The notes: generated by a model from the letters alone, not told the origin. A DNA stretch of 64,000 nt from Novosphingopyxis sp965218915 (GCF_965218915.1 NZ_OZ244708.1:2790001-2854000), one strand, 5' to 3'; counted from the first letter of the stretch, positions 52,356 through 60,555 are shown. Program-made: numbers and translations.

Positions 52356-53927
52356 ATGCAAGCACCCGCATCGACGGAGGACGTCATCGATCCGGACGCC
52401 AGGACACCGGCCTACGCCTGGTATGTGCTGTCGGTCCTGATACTTGTCTATATCCTGAATTTCGTGGACCGGCAGGTACTTTCGATCCTCGCCGAGGACG
52501 TGAAGCGCGACCTCGACCTCACGGACGGCGATATCGGCTTTCTCTACGGCACCGCCTTTGGGGTATTCTATGCCTTGTTCGGTATCCCGCTCGGACGGCT
52601 GGCCGACAGCTGGCACCGGGTGCGACTAATGACGCTTGGGCTCAGCCTGTGGTCGGTGATGACCGCGCTGTCGGGGCTCGCGCGCAACGGCCTGATGCTG
52701 AGCGGCGCCCGCGTCGGCGTCGGTATCGGCGAGGCGACCGCCAGCCCGAGTGCCTATTCGCTGATTTCCGACTGGTTTCCCAAGAAGCGTCGCGGTCTGG
52801 CGCTCGCGCTCTACAGTTCGGGGCTGTATATCGGCGGCGGCCTTTCGCTCGGCCTCGGCGGACTGGTCGTGCAGAACTGGAACAAGGCCTATCCCGTAAA
52901 GGAACTGGCGCCGCTGGGATTGGCCGGTTGGCAGGCGGCGTTCATGGCCGTCGGCATTCCCGGGCTGTTGCTGGCGCTGTGGGTGTTTACGCTGCGCGAG
53001 CCGGTGCGGGGTCAGTCGGAGGGTTTTGCAAGCAAAGTCCGCCCGCACCCGTTCAGGGATTTCCTTGCGGAACTCGTCACGATCTTGCCGCCTCTGACGT
53101 TGATCGGCGCGGCGCGCTCGGGCAATCTGCTGCGCAACGTTGCGGTCGCGTTGCTCGTCACTGGATGCGTTTGCGGGTTGATCGCGTTGGGCGAGCCGCT
53201 GCTCCAATGGACCGCCGTCGGCATCGGCGTCTATGCCGTCTACAGCTGGGCCAGCACCCTCCGGCGCACCGATCCGCCGACCTATGCGCTGATCCTCGGC
53301 ACGCCGGCCTTTTTGCTGACCGTGCTCGCCTACGGGCTCAACGCCTTTTTGACCTATTCGGTGAGCTTCTGGGCCTCGCCTTACGCGCTGCGCACCTTTG
53401 GGGTGTCGGAGAGCGAAGTCGGGTGGGTGGTCGGCAGCATCGGCGCCTCGGCCGGCTTCCTGGGCGTAATCGCGGGGGGCTGGGCCGCCGACAAGCTTCG
53501 CACGCGCCATCCGGCCGGGCGGCTGTGGGTGGTGATTTTCGGCGCCATCGCACCGATTCCCGCGGTGGTCGCCGCCTTTACCACCCGCGATCTGACGCTG
53601 TTTTACGCGATGCTGTTTCCTGCGCAGGCACTGGCCAGTTGTGCGCTCGGAGCCGCAGCCGCAACCACCCAGGATTTGGTGTTGCCGCGTATGCGCGGGA
53701 CCGCCACGGCCAGCTTTTTCATCGGCACCACGCTGATCGGTCTGGCACTCGGGCCCTATCTGGCCGGACGCATTTCGGCGCTCACAGGAAATCTCGCAAC
53801 CGGAGTGTTGTCGCTATTGCTAACGGTGCCGATCGCGCTGATCGCGGCGATCGTCGCGTCCAGACTGCTGCCCGCATCGGAAGCGACCGCCCACAAGCGA
53901 GCCGCCGCCGCCGGCGAGGATTTCTAA
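52356..53927 (+). CDS. Major facilitator superfamily transporter (spinster-like)
   Basis: A 523-residue transporter with twelve predicted membrane segments. The first helix contains LNFVDRQVLSILAEDVKRDL, the MFS loop 2-3 motif is GIPLGRLADSWHRVRLMTLG, and helix 4-5 has RVGVGIGEATASPSAYSLISDWFPKKRRG, all typical of the spinster/ACS-like group found in many sphingomonads. A long insertion after helix 6 contains further hydrophobic stretches. Substrate unknown. AAGGAG lies ten bases before the ATG at 52356; earlier in-frame start 52254 is less likely. Confidence 0.87.
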   Translation: MQAPASTEDVIDPDARTPAYAWYVLSVLILVYILNFVDRQVLSILAEDVKRDLDLTDGDIGFLYGTAFGVFYALFGIPLGRLADSWHRVRLMTLGLSLWSVMTALSGLARNGLMLSGARVGVGIGEATASPSAYSLISDWFPKKRRGLALALYSSGLYIGGGLSLGLGGLVVQNWNKAYPVKELAPLGLAGWQAAFMAVGIPGLLLALWVFTLREPVRGQSEGFASKVRPHPFRDFLAELVTILPPLTLIGAARSGNLLRNVAVALLVTGCVCGLIALGEPLLQWTAVGIGVYAVYSWASTLRRTDPPTYALILGTPAFLLTVLAYGLNAFLTYSVSFWASPYALRTFGVSESEVGWVVGSIGASAGFLGVIAGGWAADKLRTRHPAGRLWVVIFGAIAPIPAVVAAFTTRDLTLFYAMLFPAQALASCALGAAAATTQDLVLPRMRGTATASFFIGTTLIGLALGPYLAGRISALTGNLATGVLSLLLTVPIALIAAIVASRLLPASEATAHKRAAAAGEDF

Positions 53928-53951
53928 GGGTACGAAACCGGACTACACCGG

Positions 53952-54542
53952 CTAGAGACTGCCGGCCTTGGTGAACACGCCACAGGCCAGGCGCGCACCG
54001 CTGTTGCCCGAGGGATCGCTCATTTGATCGTCCTTGCCCGCATGAACGATGAACGCCGCGCCATCGGCATCGAGTAGCGCGTTCGGGCCGCCTTCGAGCG
54101 TGGCGCCGAGGATCGGACGTTCGAGATGGCCGGTACCATCCGAGACGACCTCGAGATTGACGAAATCGCCCAGATGCGGTCCCGCGTCATTGGCCACGCC
54201 ATGATGCTTGTCGGTCGGATTCCAGTGACCGCCAGCACTCTCGAAATCGGGCGCATCGCATTTGCCCACGCTGTGAATGTGGATGCCGTGGTTGCCTTGC
54301 GGGAGCCCGTTGACGTCGAGCATGAGATTCAGGCCGTTGCCGTCTTGGATCACCTTTACCTCACCCACCGACCTGCCGTCGGCCGTCTTGAGCATGGCGA
54401 TCGCCTGAGGCCCGGCGCCGGCCGCTGCCGCACTCCCTGCTGGAACGGTCGCGACCTGGTCCGCGTCGTCGGCCGGTTCCTTCTGGCAGGCCGACAGCGC
54501 GAGTGTCGAAGCGGCGGCACCGATGATGATGAGGTTTCGCAT
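53952..54542 (-). CDS. sodC: Cu/Zn superoxide dismutase, lipoprotein type
   Basis: A 196-residue periplasmic SOD. A lipobox (ASTLALSACQ) gives an outer-membrane lipoprotein. Metal ligands lie in GNHGIHIHSVGKCD, AGGHWNPTDKHHG and DFVNLEV, with a likely copper His in FIVHAGKDDQ and the disulfide partner in GARLACGVF. It converts superoxide to peroxide in the periplasm. ACAGGAT precedes the ATG. Convergent with the MFS gene; the OmpA terminator lies 110 bp upstream. Confidence 0.92.
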   Translation of the reverse strand: MRNLIIIGAAASTLALSACQKEPADDADQVATVPAGSAAAAGAGPQAIAMLKTADGRSVGEVKVIQDGNGLNLMLDVNGLPQGNHGIHIHSVGKCDAPDFESAGGHWNPTDKHHGVANDAGPHLGDFVNLEVVSDGTGHLERPILGATLEGGPNALLDADGAAFIVHAGKDDQMSDPSGNSGARLACGVFTKAGSL

Positions 54543-54650
54543 ATCCTGTCTCCCGTGATGCGGTTCAGGGGAGACAACCATCGAACATGAGCGAAGTTTC
54601 CAAGGCTGTCGCCAGTGATGCCGCCAAGCGTTTGAAGCCGTGACACGGAC

Positions 54651-54680
54651 AAAAAAAGGGCCGGTCTTGCAACCGGCCCC
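54651..54680 (-). terminator. Strong Rho-independent terminator after the OmpA-family gene
   Basis: GGGCCGGT (54658-54665) pairs exactly with ACCGGCCC (54672-54679) across a 6-base loop. An A7 run at 54651-54657 gives a U7 tract on the minus-strand transcript. It lies 28 bp beyond the stop of the OmpA-family gene. Confidence 0.92.
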
Positions 54681-54706
54681 TTCCATTGTTCGCTTGGAGC
54701 GAGAAA

Positions 54707-55804
54707 TCAGTAACCGGCGCCAGGCCCGTAGGTGATTTCCACGCGGCGGTTCTGCGGTTCGCGCACACCGTCTGCGGTGGGGACGCGAAGGTTCGTTTCG
54801 CCGAAAGCTTCGGTCGCGATCCGGGCCTGCGGAATACCGCGGGACTGCAGATAGGACTGAACCGACGAGTTGCGACGCTGCGAGAGACCGACGTTGTAGG
54901 TCTTGGTACCCGAAGTATCCGTGTAACCGGCCAGCATGACGCGGGCCGAACCACAATTGGCGTACTGAGCCACCGCATTGTCGAGCACCGTAGCGGCATC
55001 GGGACGAAGATTCGACTTATCCCAATCGAAGAACACGATGTACGGCCCGTTGTTGCAGGTTTGAACCGGCGGCGGGGGCGGCGGGGGCGGCGGCGCGGTG
55101 GTCGCCGGAGGAGCCGGCGGCGGCGCGACATAGGGAGCCTCGGCAGGAGCACCGAAGTTGAAGATCAGGCTGCCGAGGATGCTGTGCGAGCGATAACGGC
55201 CCTCATAGTCGTCGCCCGCAGTGCTGACGAGATCGACATTCGGCACGGTGAAGAACTTGTACTTCAGTCCGACGCTGAAATTATCGGTCAACGGAGCCCG
55301 CACACCGGCGATGGCCTGATAGGCGAAGCCCGTATCCGAATCGTCGAGGAAGTTCGTGGCCCGCGACAAATTCTCGTCGACTCGCGCGACACCCGCGCCG
55401 CCGCCGACAAAGCCCTGGATGCCGTCGTCGTCACCGAAGTCCAGCATACCGTTCAACATGAAGCTCAGAACGCTGGTATCGCCATTGATATCGCTGACGC
55501 TGCTGGCAAGGATATCGCCCGGAATTCCCTGCTGCCCGACGATGACTTCGTCCGCCTCGGAGCTCTGATACCCGACTTCGGCCTCGATGCGGAAAGCACC
55601 GAAATCATAGCCGACGATACCGTCGACATTATATCCGTAGTCGTGATCGACGGTGAGATCCTGGTTGATCCCGTTCACGTCATAGTCGGTGTCTTCGACG
55701 AGCATTGCCCCGCCTTCGACTCCGGCATACCACGCGCCGTCACGTGCCATCGCTGGCGTGAGCGCGGTGGTGGCGAGTGCCACACCTATGGCTAGCTTAC
55801 GCAT
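54707..55804 (-). CDS. OmpA-family outer membrane protein
   Basis: A 365-residue protein: signal peptide (TTALTPAMARDG), an N-terminal eight-strand beta barrel (WYAGVEGGAMLVEDTDYDVN onward), a Pro-rich hinge (PPPAPPATTAPPPPPPPP), and a C-terminal peptidoglycan-binding OmpA domain (YIVFFDWDKSNLRPDA, GYTDTSGTKTYNVGLSQRR). Two Cys near the OmpA domain (VQTCNNG, YANCGSA) may form a disulfide. It has AGGGGA before the ATG and a strong terminator, as expected for an abundant structural porin. It sits beside the gene transfer agent genes but is probably unrelated to them. Confidence 0.92.
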   Translation of the reverse strand: MRKLAIGVALATTALTPAMARDGAWYAGVEGGAMLVEDTDYDVNGINQDLTVDHDYGYNVDGIVGYDFGAFRIEAEVGYQSSEADEVIVGQQGIPGDILASSVSDINGDTSVLSFMLNGMLDFGDDDGIQGFVGGGAGVARVDENLSRATNFLDDSDTGFAYQAIAGVRAPLTDNFSVGLKYKFFTVPNVDLVSTAGDDYEGRYRSHSILGSLIFNFGAPAEAPYVAPPPAPPATTAPPPPPPPPPVQTCNNGPYIVFFDWDKSNLRPDAATVLDNAVAQYANCGSARVMLAGYTDTSGTKTYNVGLSQRRNSSVQSYLQSRGIPQARIATEAFGETNLRVPTADGVREPQNRRVEITYGPGAGY

Positions 55805-55964
55805 TAAATTCCCCTCTATCTATTTAGGAACTGAATTTGGTAGTGGTCTACTATCCGGTCGCAGCAACGGGTGCAAGTACGCAATAGTTCCGACTGTTGC
55901 GAAAATGTCTCCTTTTCACGGTTAATCCCTGTAAAAATGCCATGTTAGCCGGAACCAGGGCATC

Positions 55965-56429
55965 CTAATCGCCCGCCACGATCGTCAGGCCGGCACGCCG
56001 CATCGCCGCGATGAGCACGCCCAGCGATTCGCGGGCCTCGACATCGATCACCGAACCACCCGATGGCACGGCCAGAGCAGGAGGCGCGGTCCAGTTCGCA
56101 TTCCGGTAGATCGAAGTCCCGTCCCCGGACCGGTCGAACAATTGCATTCCGTCGATCGGCGGGGCGAAACGCCAGCCGCCTTCGGTCCATCCCGCGATGC
56201 AGCCGGGGTGGCCTTCCCATGCGCCCGTCGGTTGGTCCCCGACGAGCCAGCACTGTCCGGTAATCGGCGACAGCGAACCCGGATCGTCGAGCTGGTCCTC
56301 GACCACCGGATGCAACAGCAGGTCGATCAGCGCCAGCGCCTCGTTATGGGTCAGTTCCTTCTGCGCCTGGGCGAGCGCGAGCAGCGGCAACGCCATCCGG
56401 CCGGTCGTCAGGTCCGTCATCGCATTCAT
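55965..56429 (-). CDS. DUF2793 domain protein at the distal end of the gene transfer agent cluster
   Basis: A 154-residue DUF2793 protein. It starts GRMALPLLALAQAQKELTHNEAL, with the conserved PLLALAQAQKE and later GQCWLVGDQPTGAWEGHPG and WRFAPPIDG segments of the family. DUF2793 is found at the tail-tip end of Rhodobacterales-type gene transfer agents and related prophages, often near the host-specificity protein. It follows the tail protein gene by 20 bp on the same strand and is the last gene of the cluster. Probably a structural or fibre component. Confidence 0.82.
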   Translation of the reverse strand: MNAMTDLTTGRMALPLLALAQAQKELTHNEALALIDLLLHPVVEDQLDDPGSLSPITGQCWLVGDQPTGAWEGHPGCIAGWTEGGWRFAPPIDGMQLFDRSGDGTSIYRNANWTAPPALAVPSGGSVIDVEARESLGVLIAAMRRAGLTIVAGD

Positions 56430-56449
56430 CCTTCCGTTTCAGGTGATCG

Positions 56450-58624
56450 TCAATTCAAGGAGACAGCTATATGGGCCGCCGGAGACAGCCCGCCGCGGCC
56501 GACCTGGCGCACCGCAAAATGCAACCTATCGACGCCGCCTTCACGCCAATCGCCCAGCATCGTTCCCACCGCCACGCATTGCGGGGATGCCGTCTCCCAT
56601 TGCGCCAGCGGCGTGCCAGCGTCATCGGTCGCCGATAGACGGTAAAGCTCGGTGTCCTCGCCGAGCGGCGGTTCGACGCTAAGCGACCACTCCGCGCCCA
56701 GCCTGCTGCGCCGAACCCAGCGCAGACGCAGCGCGCCGCCGGGCAGCGGTTCAGCCGTGAAATGGACCGGCGCGAAGGGCAGCGCGGCCCGGCCGGTGAT
56801 CGCAACGCTCGCCATGACGGCGCGTTCGTCTGCGATCCCCAGCGCCGCGGCGCTGAGCGGCAGGCCCGCGGCGATCTCGGGGCCTTCGAGCAGGCGCAGC
56901 CGGTCGCGCTGGAGCAGCAGAAACGTCCCGCCCGCTGCATGATCGCCGTGCGCCTCGGTTCCGTAAAGCCCGCGGTAAAGCCGCTCGAGCCGATAAAGCG
57001 TCTCGCCGAGCGCCACCGCCCGCTCGAATTGCAGCACCTCGCCGCCGATCGCCGCGATATTGGCGCCCGTGAGCAGCGCCGCCCGATCGGCGTCGCGCAG
57101 AGTCATTTCCGGGTTGAGCAGGCGCACGACAGGTCGGCTGCGCGCATCGACCAGCCCCGGCGGCGTCGCGGCCAGCGGATATTCCAGCACGCCCATGACC
57201 GCCGCCGGGGCCGTCACGCCGATCGGGCGCAGCGAATCGCCGCCATTGCCGATCGAGAGCGCCGCCCGGCGCCAGCCCGGTGAAAGTCCCGCCGCCGCCG
57301 CCGCGACGACCGGCCTGTCACCGCCGCCGCGCGCGATGTCGGGCAGCTCGACCAGCATCAGACGCGTCGGCCCGTGTGCCCGATCGGCCTCGCGCAGCGC
57401 GCGCCCGGATAGGCCCCCGGCCGCGATCGGCGTGGTCCGCGCCAGCGACCGCGCGGTCACCAGCATCGCCCCGCGCCGATGCTCTATTTCGGAGATCGTC
57501 CACCGCGCACCGTCCCAGTCCAGCGTGCTTCCCGCGCGCAGATCGTCGGCCCCATGAGCGACGGCGAGCCGCAACCGCTCACGCTCGGCTCCGGCGCGGC
57601 GGGCCAGCGATACGGCCAGGACCATCGCCTCGTCCGCCGTCATCGCCGCCGGAAAATCGAGCCGGGCGACGCCGCAGCCGACGCCCGCCCGGCGCGCGCG
57701 CTGCAGGCCCGCCTGATAATCGCGCGCGATGTCATAATGCCGATATTCGATCGCGGTCGGATAGTCGCCGAGCGGGGCGCGGCTGCGTTCGGGCCGATCC
57801 AGCGCCTCCGCTCCCAAGGTCACGACGGGATCAGATATTGCGCCGCCCCGCGGCGGCTGCCCGTTCAGCAGGAAGCCCTCGCCGCCGCGGGCGAGCCGCA
57901 GCCCCGTGCCTTCGACGATCAGCTGCACCACGTCCCGCGCCGTTCCAGAGGCGGCGAAGCCGCGCACCGTCGCCGGATCGTCGCCGCGCACGCGCCCGCC
58001 GCTCGCTTCGCCGGCGATCTCGACCAGCCGCACCGATCCGCCGCGTTCGAACAGCTCGAAGCCCAGCGACGGAATGCGGTTGCCATAGTCGGCGAGCTGG
58101 AGATTTTCGAACACCGCATAGGCCAGTCCGCGAAAGCCCGGTGCTTCATCGCCTTCGGCCTGCGCGATCAGCGGATCGGCGGGTTGATCGCCATAACCGG
58201 AGTGAAAGCGAAAGCCGGTCTCCACCTTGAAGTCGCCCGCCTCGCCGCGCAGCAGATTGCCGTCCGCCCAGATGCGTCCGATCCGCGTGGCGGGGCGGCT
58301 CGACAAGGCCACCGCCAAGCTCGCGGAATAGCTGTAGCTGGTCTGGCTCGGCCGGCCCTTGCCGCCGCCTTCCTCATCCTCATGCTCGATCAGGTCGGTC
58401 GCCCAGATCACCGTCCCGGCCACACGCATGGCGCCGAACAGGGCCGGGATCTCGCTGCCGTAACTCGAGGTCTGGATGTCGAGTTCCTTGAGCCGTGGCC
58501 CCTCCCTGCTTTTGGGCCCGCCGAAAATCTGCGCGTCGAGCGCCCGGCCCGCCAGGCTGCCGAGCGCTCCGCCGATCGGCCCGCCCAGCGCAAAGCCGAC
58601 CGCGTTCAGGACGATGGTCGCCAT
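56450..58624 (-). CDS. Gene transfer agent tail-tip/host-specificity protein (g15-like, short form)
   Basis: A 724-residue protein related to the C-terminal part of RcGTA gp15. It starts ATIVLNAVGFALGGPIGGALG, has the phage-tail region KELDIQTSSYGSEIPALFGAMRVAGTVIWATDL, and the late segments PAVMGVLEYPLAATPPGLVD and LYRGLYGTEAHGDHAAGGTF. RcGTA gp15 is about 1300 residues and includes an N-terminal TIM-barrel-like domain; that part is absent here and may instead be represented in the gene at 60556. It would form the tail tip that contacts recipient cells. Confidence 0.85.
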   Translation of the reverse strand: MATIVLNAVGFALGGPIGGALGSLAGRALDAQIFGGPKSREGPRLKELDIQTSSYGSEIPALFGAMRVAGTVIWATDLIEHEDEEGGGKGRPSQTSYSYSASLAVALSSRPATRIGRIWADGNLLRGEAGDFKVETGFRFHSGYGDQPADPLIAQAEGDEAPGFRGLAYAVFENLQLADYGNRIPSLGFELFERGGSVRLVEIAGEASGGRVRGDDPATVRGFAASGTARDVVQLIVEGTGLRLARGGEGFLLNGQPPRGGAISDPVVTLGAEALDRPERSRAPLGDYPTAIEYRHYDIARDYQAGLQRARRAGVGCGVARLDFPAAMTADEAMVLAVSLARRAGAERERLRLAVAHGADDLRAGSTLDWDGARWTISEIEHRRGAMLVTARSLARTTPIAAGGLSGRALREADRAHGPTRLMLVELPDIARGGGDRPVVAAAAAGLSPGWRRAALSIGNGGDSLRPIGVTAPAAVMGVLEYPLAATPPGLVDARSRPVVRLLNPEMTLRDADRAALLTGANIAAIGGEVLQFERAVALGETLYRLERLYRGLYGTEAHGDHAAGGTFLLLQRDRLRLLEGPEIAAGLPLSAAALGIADERAVMASVAITGRAALPFAPVHFTAEPLPGGALRLRWVRRSRLGAEWSLSVEPPLGEDTELYRLSATDDAGTPLAQWETASPQCVAVGTMLGDWREGGVDRLHFAVRQVGRGGLSPAAHIAVSLN

Positions 58625-58644
58625 GACGGCTTCTCCTTCTTCCC

Positions 58645-58876
58645 TTTTCCTCTCCCGCTGGCGGGAGAGGAGCGAGACTTAATGAGCGTAGCGAATTTAG
58701 TCGCAGCGGTGAGGGTATTGTCCGGCTGCGTCGACCTAATCGATGGCGCTCACGCGCCACCCACCCTCATCCAACTTCGGGGTCCCCACAAAGTATTACT
58801 TTGTGGGGTGCCCTTCGCCTAGCGTCTGCGACGCAAGGCTCCGTATCCTTCTCCCGCCCGGGCGGGAGAAGGGCAG
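58645..58876. repeat. Composite repeat between tail-tip and NlpC/P60 genes, reaching into coding sequence
   Basis: Left hairpin CCTCTCCCGCTGGCGGGAGA (about 58650-58669) and right hairpin CTTCTCCCGCCCGGGCGGGA (about 58850-58869) delimit a ~230-bp element; its middle holds the nested palindrome at 58780. The right hairpin lies inside the 3' end of the NlpC/P60 gene, so the repeat supplies that protein's last residues. Confidence 0.7.
58780..58813. repeat. Nested 34-bp palindrome flanked by TTCG direct repeats, copy 1
   Basis: Starts GGGTCCCCACAAAGTA and ends TACTTTGTGGGGTGCCC, nearly self-complementary. TTCG occurs immediately before (58776-58779) and after (58814-58817), as expected for a 4-bp target duplication. 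Related to the 33-bp element at 63899. Confidence 0.65.
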
Positions 58877-59262
58877 TCCTTTAAACGCCAGAACGAATCG
58901 ATCGGCCAAAGCGACGCGCCCGGCAGAAAGACGGTCCGCCGCAGCCCGGCATGGGCGTGGACGAAGCCGCCGGTGACCGCGACCAGCAGATGGAAATGCA
59001 GCGGCGCCGCGCGCACCAGGCACAGGTCTCCGGGGCCGCCGCCGGCGATCTTCGCGAAGCCTCGACCTTCGAACCACCGGTGCCAGCGCGCACCGTCACC
59101 ACCGCGCAACGCGTAACCGGAAGGAACATCGTCCGCACCGCCCAGCGCCAGCGCGGCCAGGCCGATGCAATCGATCCCGCTCGCCGGATCGCGCCCGCCC
59201 AGACGAAAGGGAGTGCCGACCAGCGCCAGCGCGCGCTCGGCGATGGCGCTCTGCTCGCTCAT
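58819..59262 (-). CDS. Gene transfer agent NlpC/P60 peptidase (g14-like)
   Basis: A 147-residue cell-wall peptidase. Catalytic Cys lies in DPASGIDCIGLAALAL, with the His expected in APLHFHLLVAV and GGFVHAHAG. In gene transfer agents gp14 helps the particle cross the recipient cell wall. Starts one base inside the stop of the DUF2163 gene (TGATG). The C-terminal ~20 residues (from CPSPARAGEGYGALRRRR) are encoded by an extragenic repeat and probably replaced the original end. Confidence 0.85.
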   Translation of the reverse strand: MSEQSAIAERALALVGTPFRLGGRDPASGIDCIGLAALALGGADDVPSGYALRGGDGARWHRWFEGRGFAKIAGGGPGDLCLVRAAPLHFHLLVAVTGGFVHAHAGLRRTVFLPGASLWPIDSFWRLKDCPSPARAGEGYGALRRRR

Positions 59263-60074
59263 CAGCGCCCTCCTGGATAGCGCGTGAGCAGATCATTGCC
59301 CGGCAGATGCGGTTCGCCGCGGAAATTGACGGCGTTGGCGAAGCGCGCCGCGCAGGTCGCGATCGAACGATCGCAACCTTCGCTCAGCAGCACCCGCGTG
59401 CCCGGTTCCACCGCAAGGGCGGGCGGTTGCGTCAGCCAGATCCTGGCCTCCTTGCCATCGGCGATATCGTGGATCGTCCCCGTGTTGCGACCGGATAGAA
59501 ACCGCAGCCGGCCGAAACGATAAAGCGCGCCATCGGCTAGGCCCGAGAGGTCCAGCTGCTCCTGTTCCGCCAGAATTACCGGCCGTTCGCGGCGATGGCG
59601 CATCAGGTCCACGCCGCACTGCGCCCCGCCGAAATCGGCGCGGCAGCCGGGCGAGGTGCGCGGTGCCACCGGCCGGTCGAGCGCCGCGCCGGGCCCGCGC
59701 AGCTCCGCCTTGAACGCGTTGCCGCCGCGCGAAATCTCGCCGAGTTCGCCGCTCGCGAGCTGGCGCTGGCGCGAAGGATCGGTCCAGTCGACCAGCCGGA
59801 TTTCCAGCGCCGCGCCGTCCCACCGCCCGGCGTTTAGATCCGCCTCGCTGATCGCATCGCTGGTGAGCCCGCCATCGACATCGAGCCCGTCGGCATCGAG
59901 CCGGACGTTCTCGACGATCGCGCTGGGCACCATGCCGGGACCGGCGCGGTGGAGCAGCCCGTCGATCACGAGATCGCGGTCGTGCGACGTAAACCCCAGC
60001 GCCACCCCGTCGCGCCGCCGCAAGGTCCAGGCGAAAGCGGTGGTGGCGCAGGGCTCGTCGAGCCAATGGGTCAT
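59262..60074 (-). CDS. Gene transfer agent DUF2163 protein (g13-like)
   Basis: A 270-residue DUF2163/phage_BR0599 protein. N-terminus MTHWLDEPCATTAFAWTL and FTSHDRDLVIDGLLHRAG match the DUF2163 domain; the C-terminal phage_BR0599 part contains CRADFGGAQCGVDL and LSEGCDRSIATCAARFANAVNFRGEPHLPGND, split here as in the family, with conserved Cys. In RcGTA gp13 binds an iron-sulfur cluster in the baseplate hub. The ATG at 60074 fits the family. Overlaps the NlpC/P60 start. Confidence 0.9.
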   Translation of the reverse strand: MTHWLDEPCATTAFAWTLRRRDGVALGFTSHDRDLVIDGLLHRAGPGMVPSAIVENVRLDADGLDVDGGLTSDAISEADLNAGRWDGAALEIRLVDWTDPSRQRQLASGELGEISRGGNAFKAELRGPGAALDRPVAPRTSPGCRADFGGAQCGVDLMRHRRERPVILAEQEQLDLSGLADGALYRFGRLRFLSGRNTGTIHDIADGKEARIWLTQPPALAVEPGTRVLLSEGCDRSIATCAARFANAVNFRGEPHLPGNDLLTRYPGGR

Positions 60075-60150
60075 GTTCGGCTCCAACGTCGATTTGATGA
60101 TTTTAGAAAGCCAAACATCCCGGACATTTGGCATTATGAGACGTAGCGTC

Positions 60151-60184
60151 TGACTTGCTCGCAAGTCGCTGGGTGACTTGCTCG
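60151..60184 (+). repeat. 11-bp direct repeat TGACTTGCTCG
   Basis: TGACTTGCTCG occurs at 60151-60161 and again at 60174-60184. The first copy also begins a small hairpin GACTTGC-TC-GCAAGTC. The pair lies just upstream of the leader ORF at 60191 and may belong to its control region. Confidence 0.5.
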
Positions 60185-60190
60185 ATAACT

Positions 60191-60268
60191 ATGGAATTGC
60201 GCAAGCCCACCGCTAGAACGAGCTGGCGGCAGCAGCCCAGCTGCAATTTGGCCGCGGGACGGAGGTGA
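60191..60268 (+). CDS. Short basic leader ORF, 25 aa, overlapping a hydrophobic peptide
   Basis: ATG at 60191 opens a 25-codon frame starting MELRKPTARTSW and ending NLAAGRR. It has five Arg and one Lys and no acidic residue except Glu2. Its stop TGA overlaps the GTG of the next frame (GTGA), the geometry of translational coupling. A GATAACT element precedes the ATG. It lies on the strand opposite to the gene transfer agent genes. No family is known to me. Confidence 0.4.
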   Translation: MELRKPTARTSWRQQPSCNLAAGRR

Positions 60269-60369
60269 TAACTATCGCAGAAATCAGTATCGCACTGGCA
60301 ATTGCCTTGGTGGTAATTGCCTTTGCAACTTTGGTGCTTAAAATCATCGAGGTTGCTCGTCACAAGTGA
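60265..60369 (+). CDS. 34-aa hydrophobic peptide, possible small membrane toxin
   Basis: Frame GTG(60265)-TGA(60367-60369) encodes 34 residues, almost all of residues 7-29 being Ile/Leu/Val/Ala/Phe, including IAFATLVLKII, and ending EVARHK. One membrane helix with a basic C-terminus resembles small holin-like/type I toxins such as those with FATLV cores in Firmicutes. The start is uncertain: GGAGGTG is an ideal Shine-Dalgarno sequence for position 60274, but the codon there is ATC, so either coupled initiation at GTG is used or the original ATG has mutated. A strong hairpin follows. Confidence 0.45.
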   Translation: MITIAEISIALAIALVVIAFATLVLKIIEVARHK

Positions 60370-60374
60370 CGTGA

Positions 60375-60400
60375 GGGGGCCGGGCTGCAACCCGGCCTCC
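60375..60400 (+). terminator. GC-rich hairpin after the hydrophobic peptide
   Basis: GGGGGCCGGG pairs with CCCGGCCTCC around a CTGCAA loop (10-bp stem, one G-U pair), starting five bases after the peptide stop. The stop itself lies in a second small palindrome (CGTCACAAGTGACG, 60358-60371). No T run follows, so it may act as an RNA 3' stabiliser rather than a canonical terminator. Confidence 0.5.
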
Positions 60401-60426
60401 AATATAAAAGGGACGCAACCACTGCA

Positions 60427-60488
60427 ATGGCGCGCCCCTTGAAACTTCGTTGATAACTGCCGCTATCAATATCGCATTGGCGACATAG
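60427..60488 (+). pseudogene. Decayed second copy of the leader/hydrophobic peptide pair
   Basis: A short frame ATG(60427) starting MARPLKLR ends in TGA (60451-60453), overlapping a TTG that opens MITAAINIALAT and stops at TAG (60486-60488). The TTGATAACT junction mirrors GTGATAACT of the first copy, and ATC-A-T-ATCGCA-TGGC matches it base for base with one codon less between. The hydrophobic segment is truncated after 12 residues. Too short to act as the intact copy. Confidence 0.45.
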
Positions 60489-60555
60489 CCGCTTGTCCCG
60501 CGAATGTCAATCTCAAGGCTGCGATATCGCGGAGCTGGCGACGCGTGTCAAAAGC

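Noticed and set aside
60103..60402. 99-codon minus-strand frame across the 60 kb gap
   Set aside because: It has no family features and its composition follows from being antisense to the leader/peptide frames; likely not coding.
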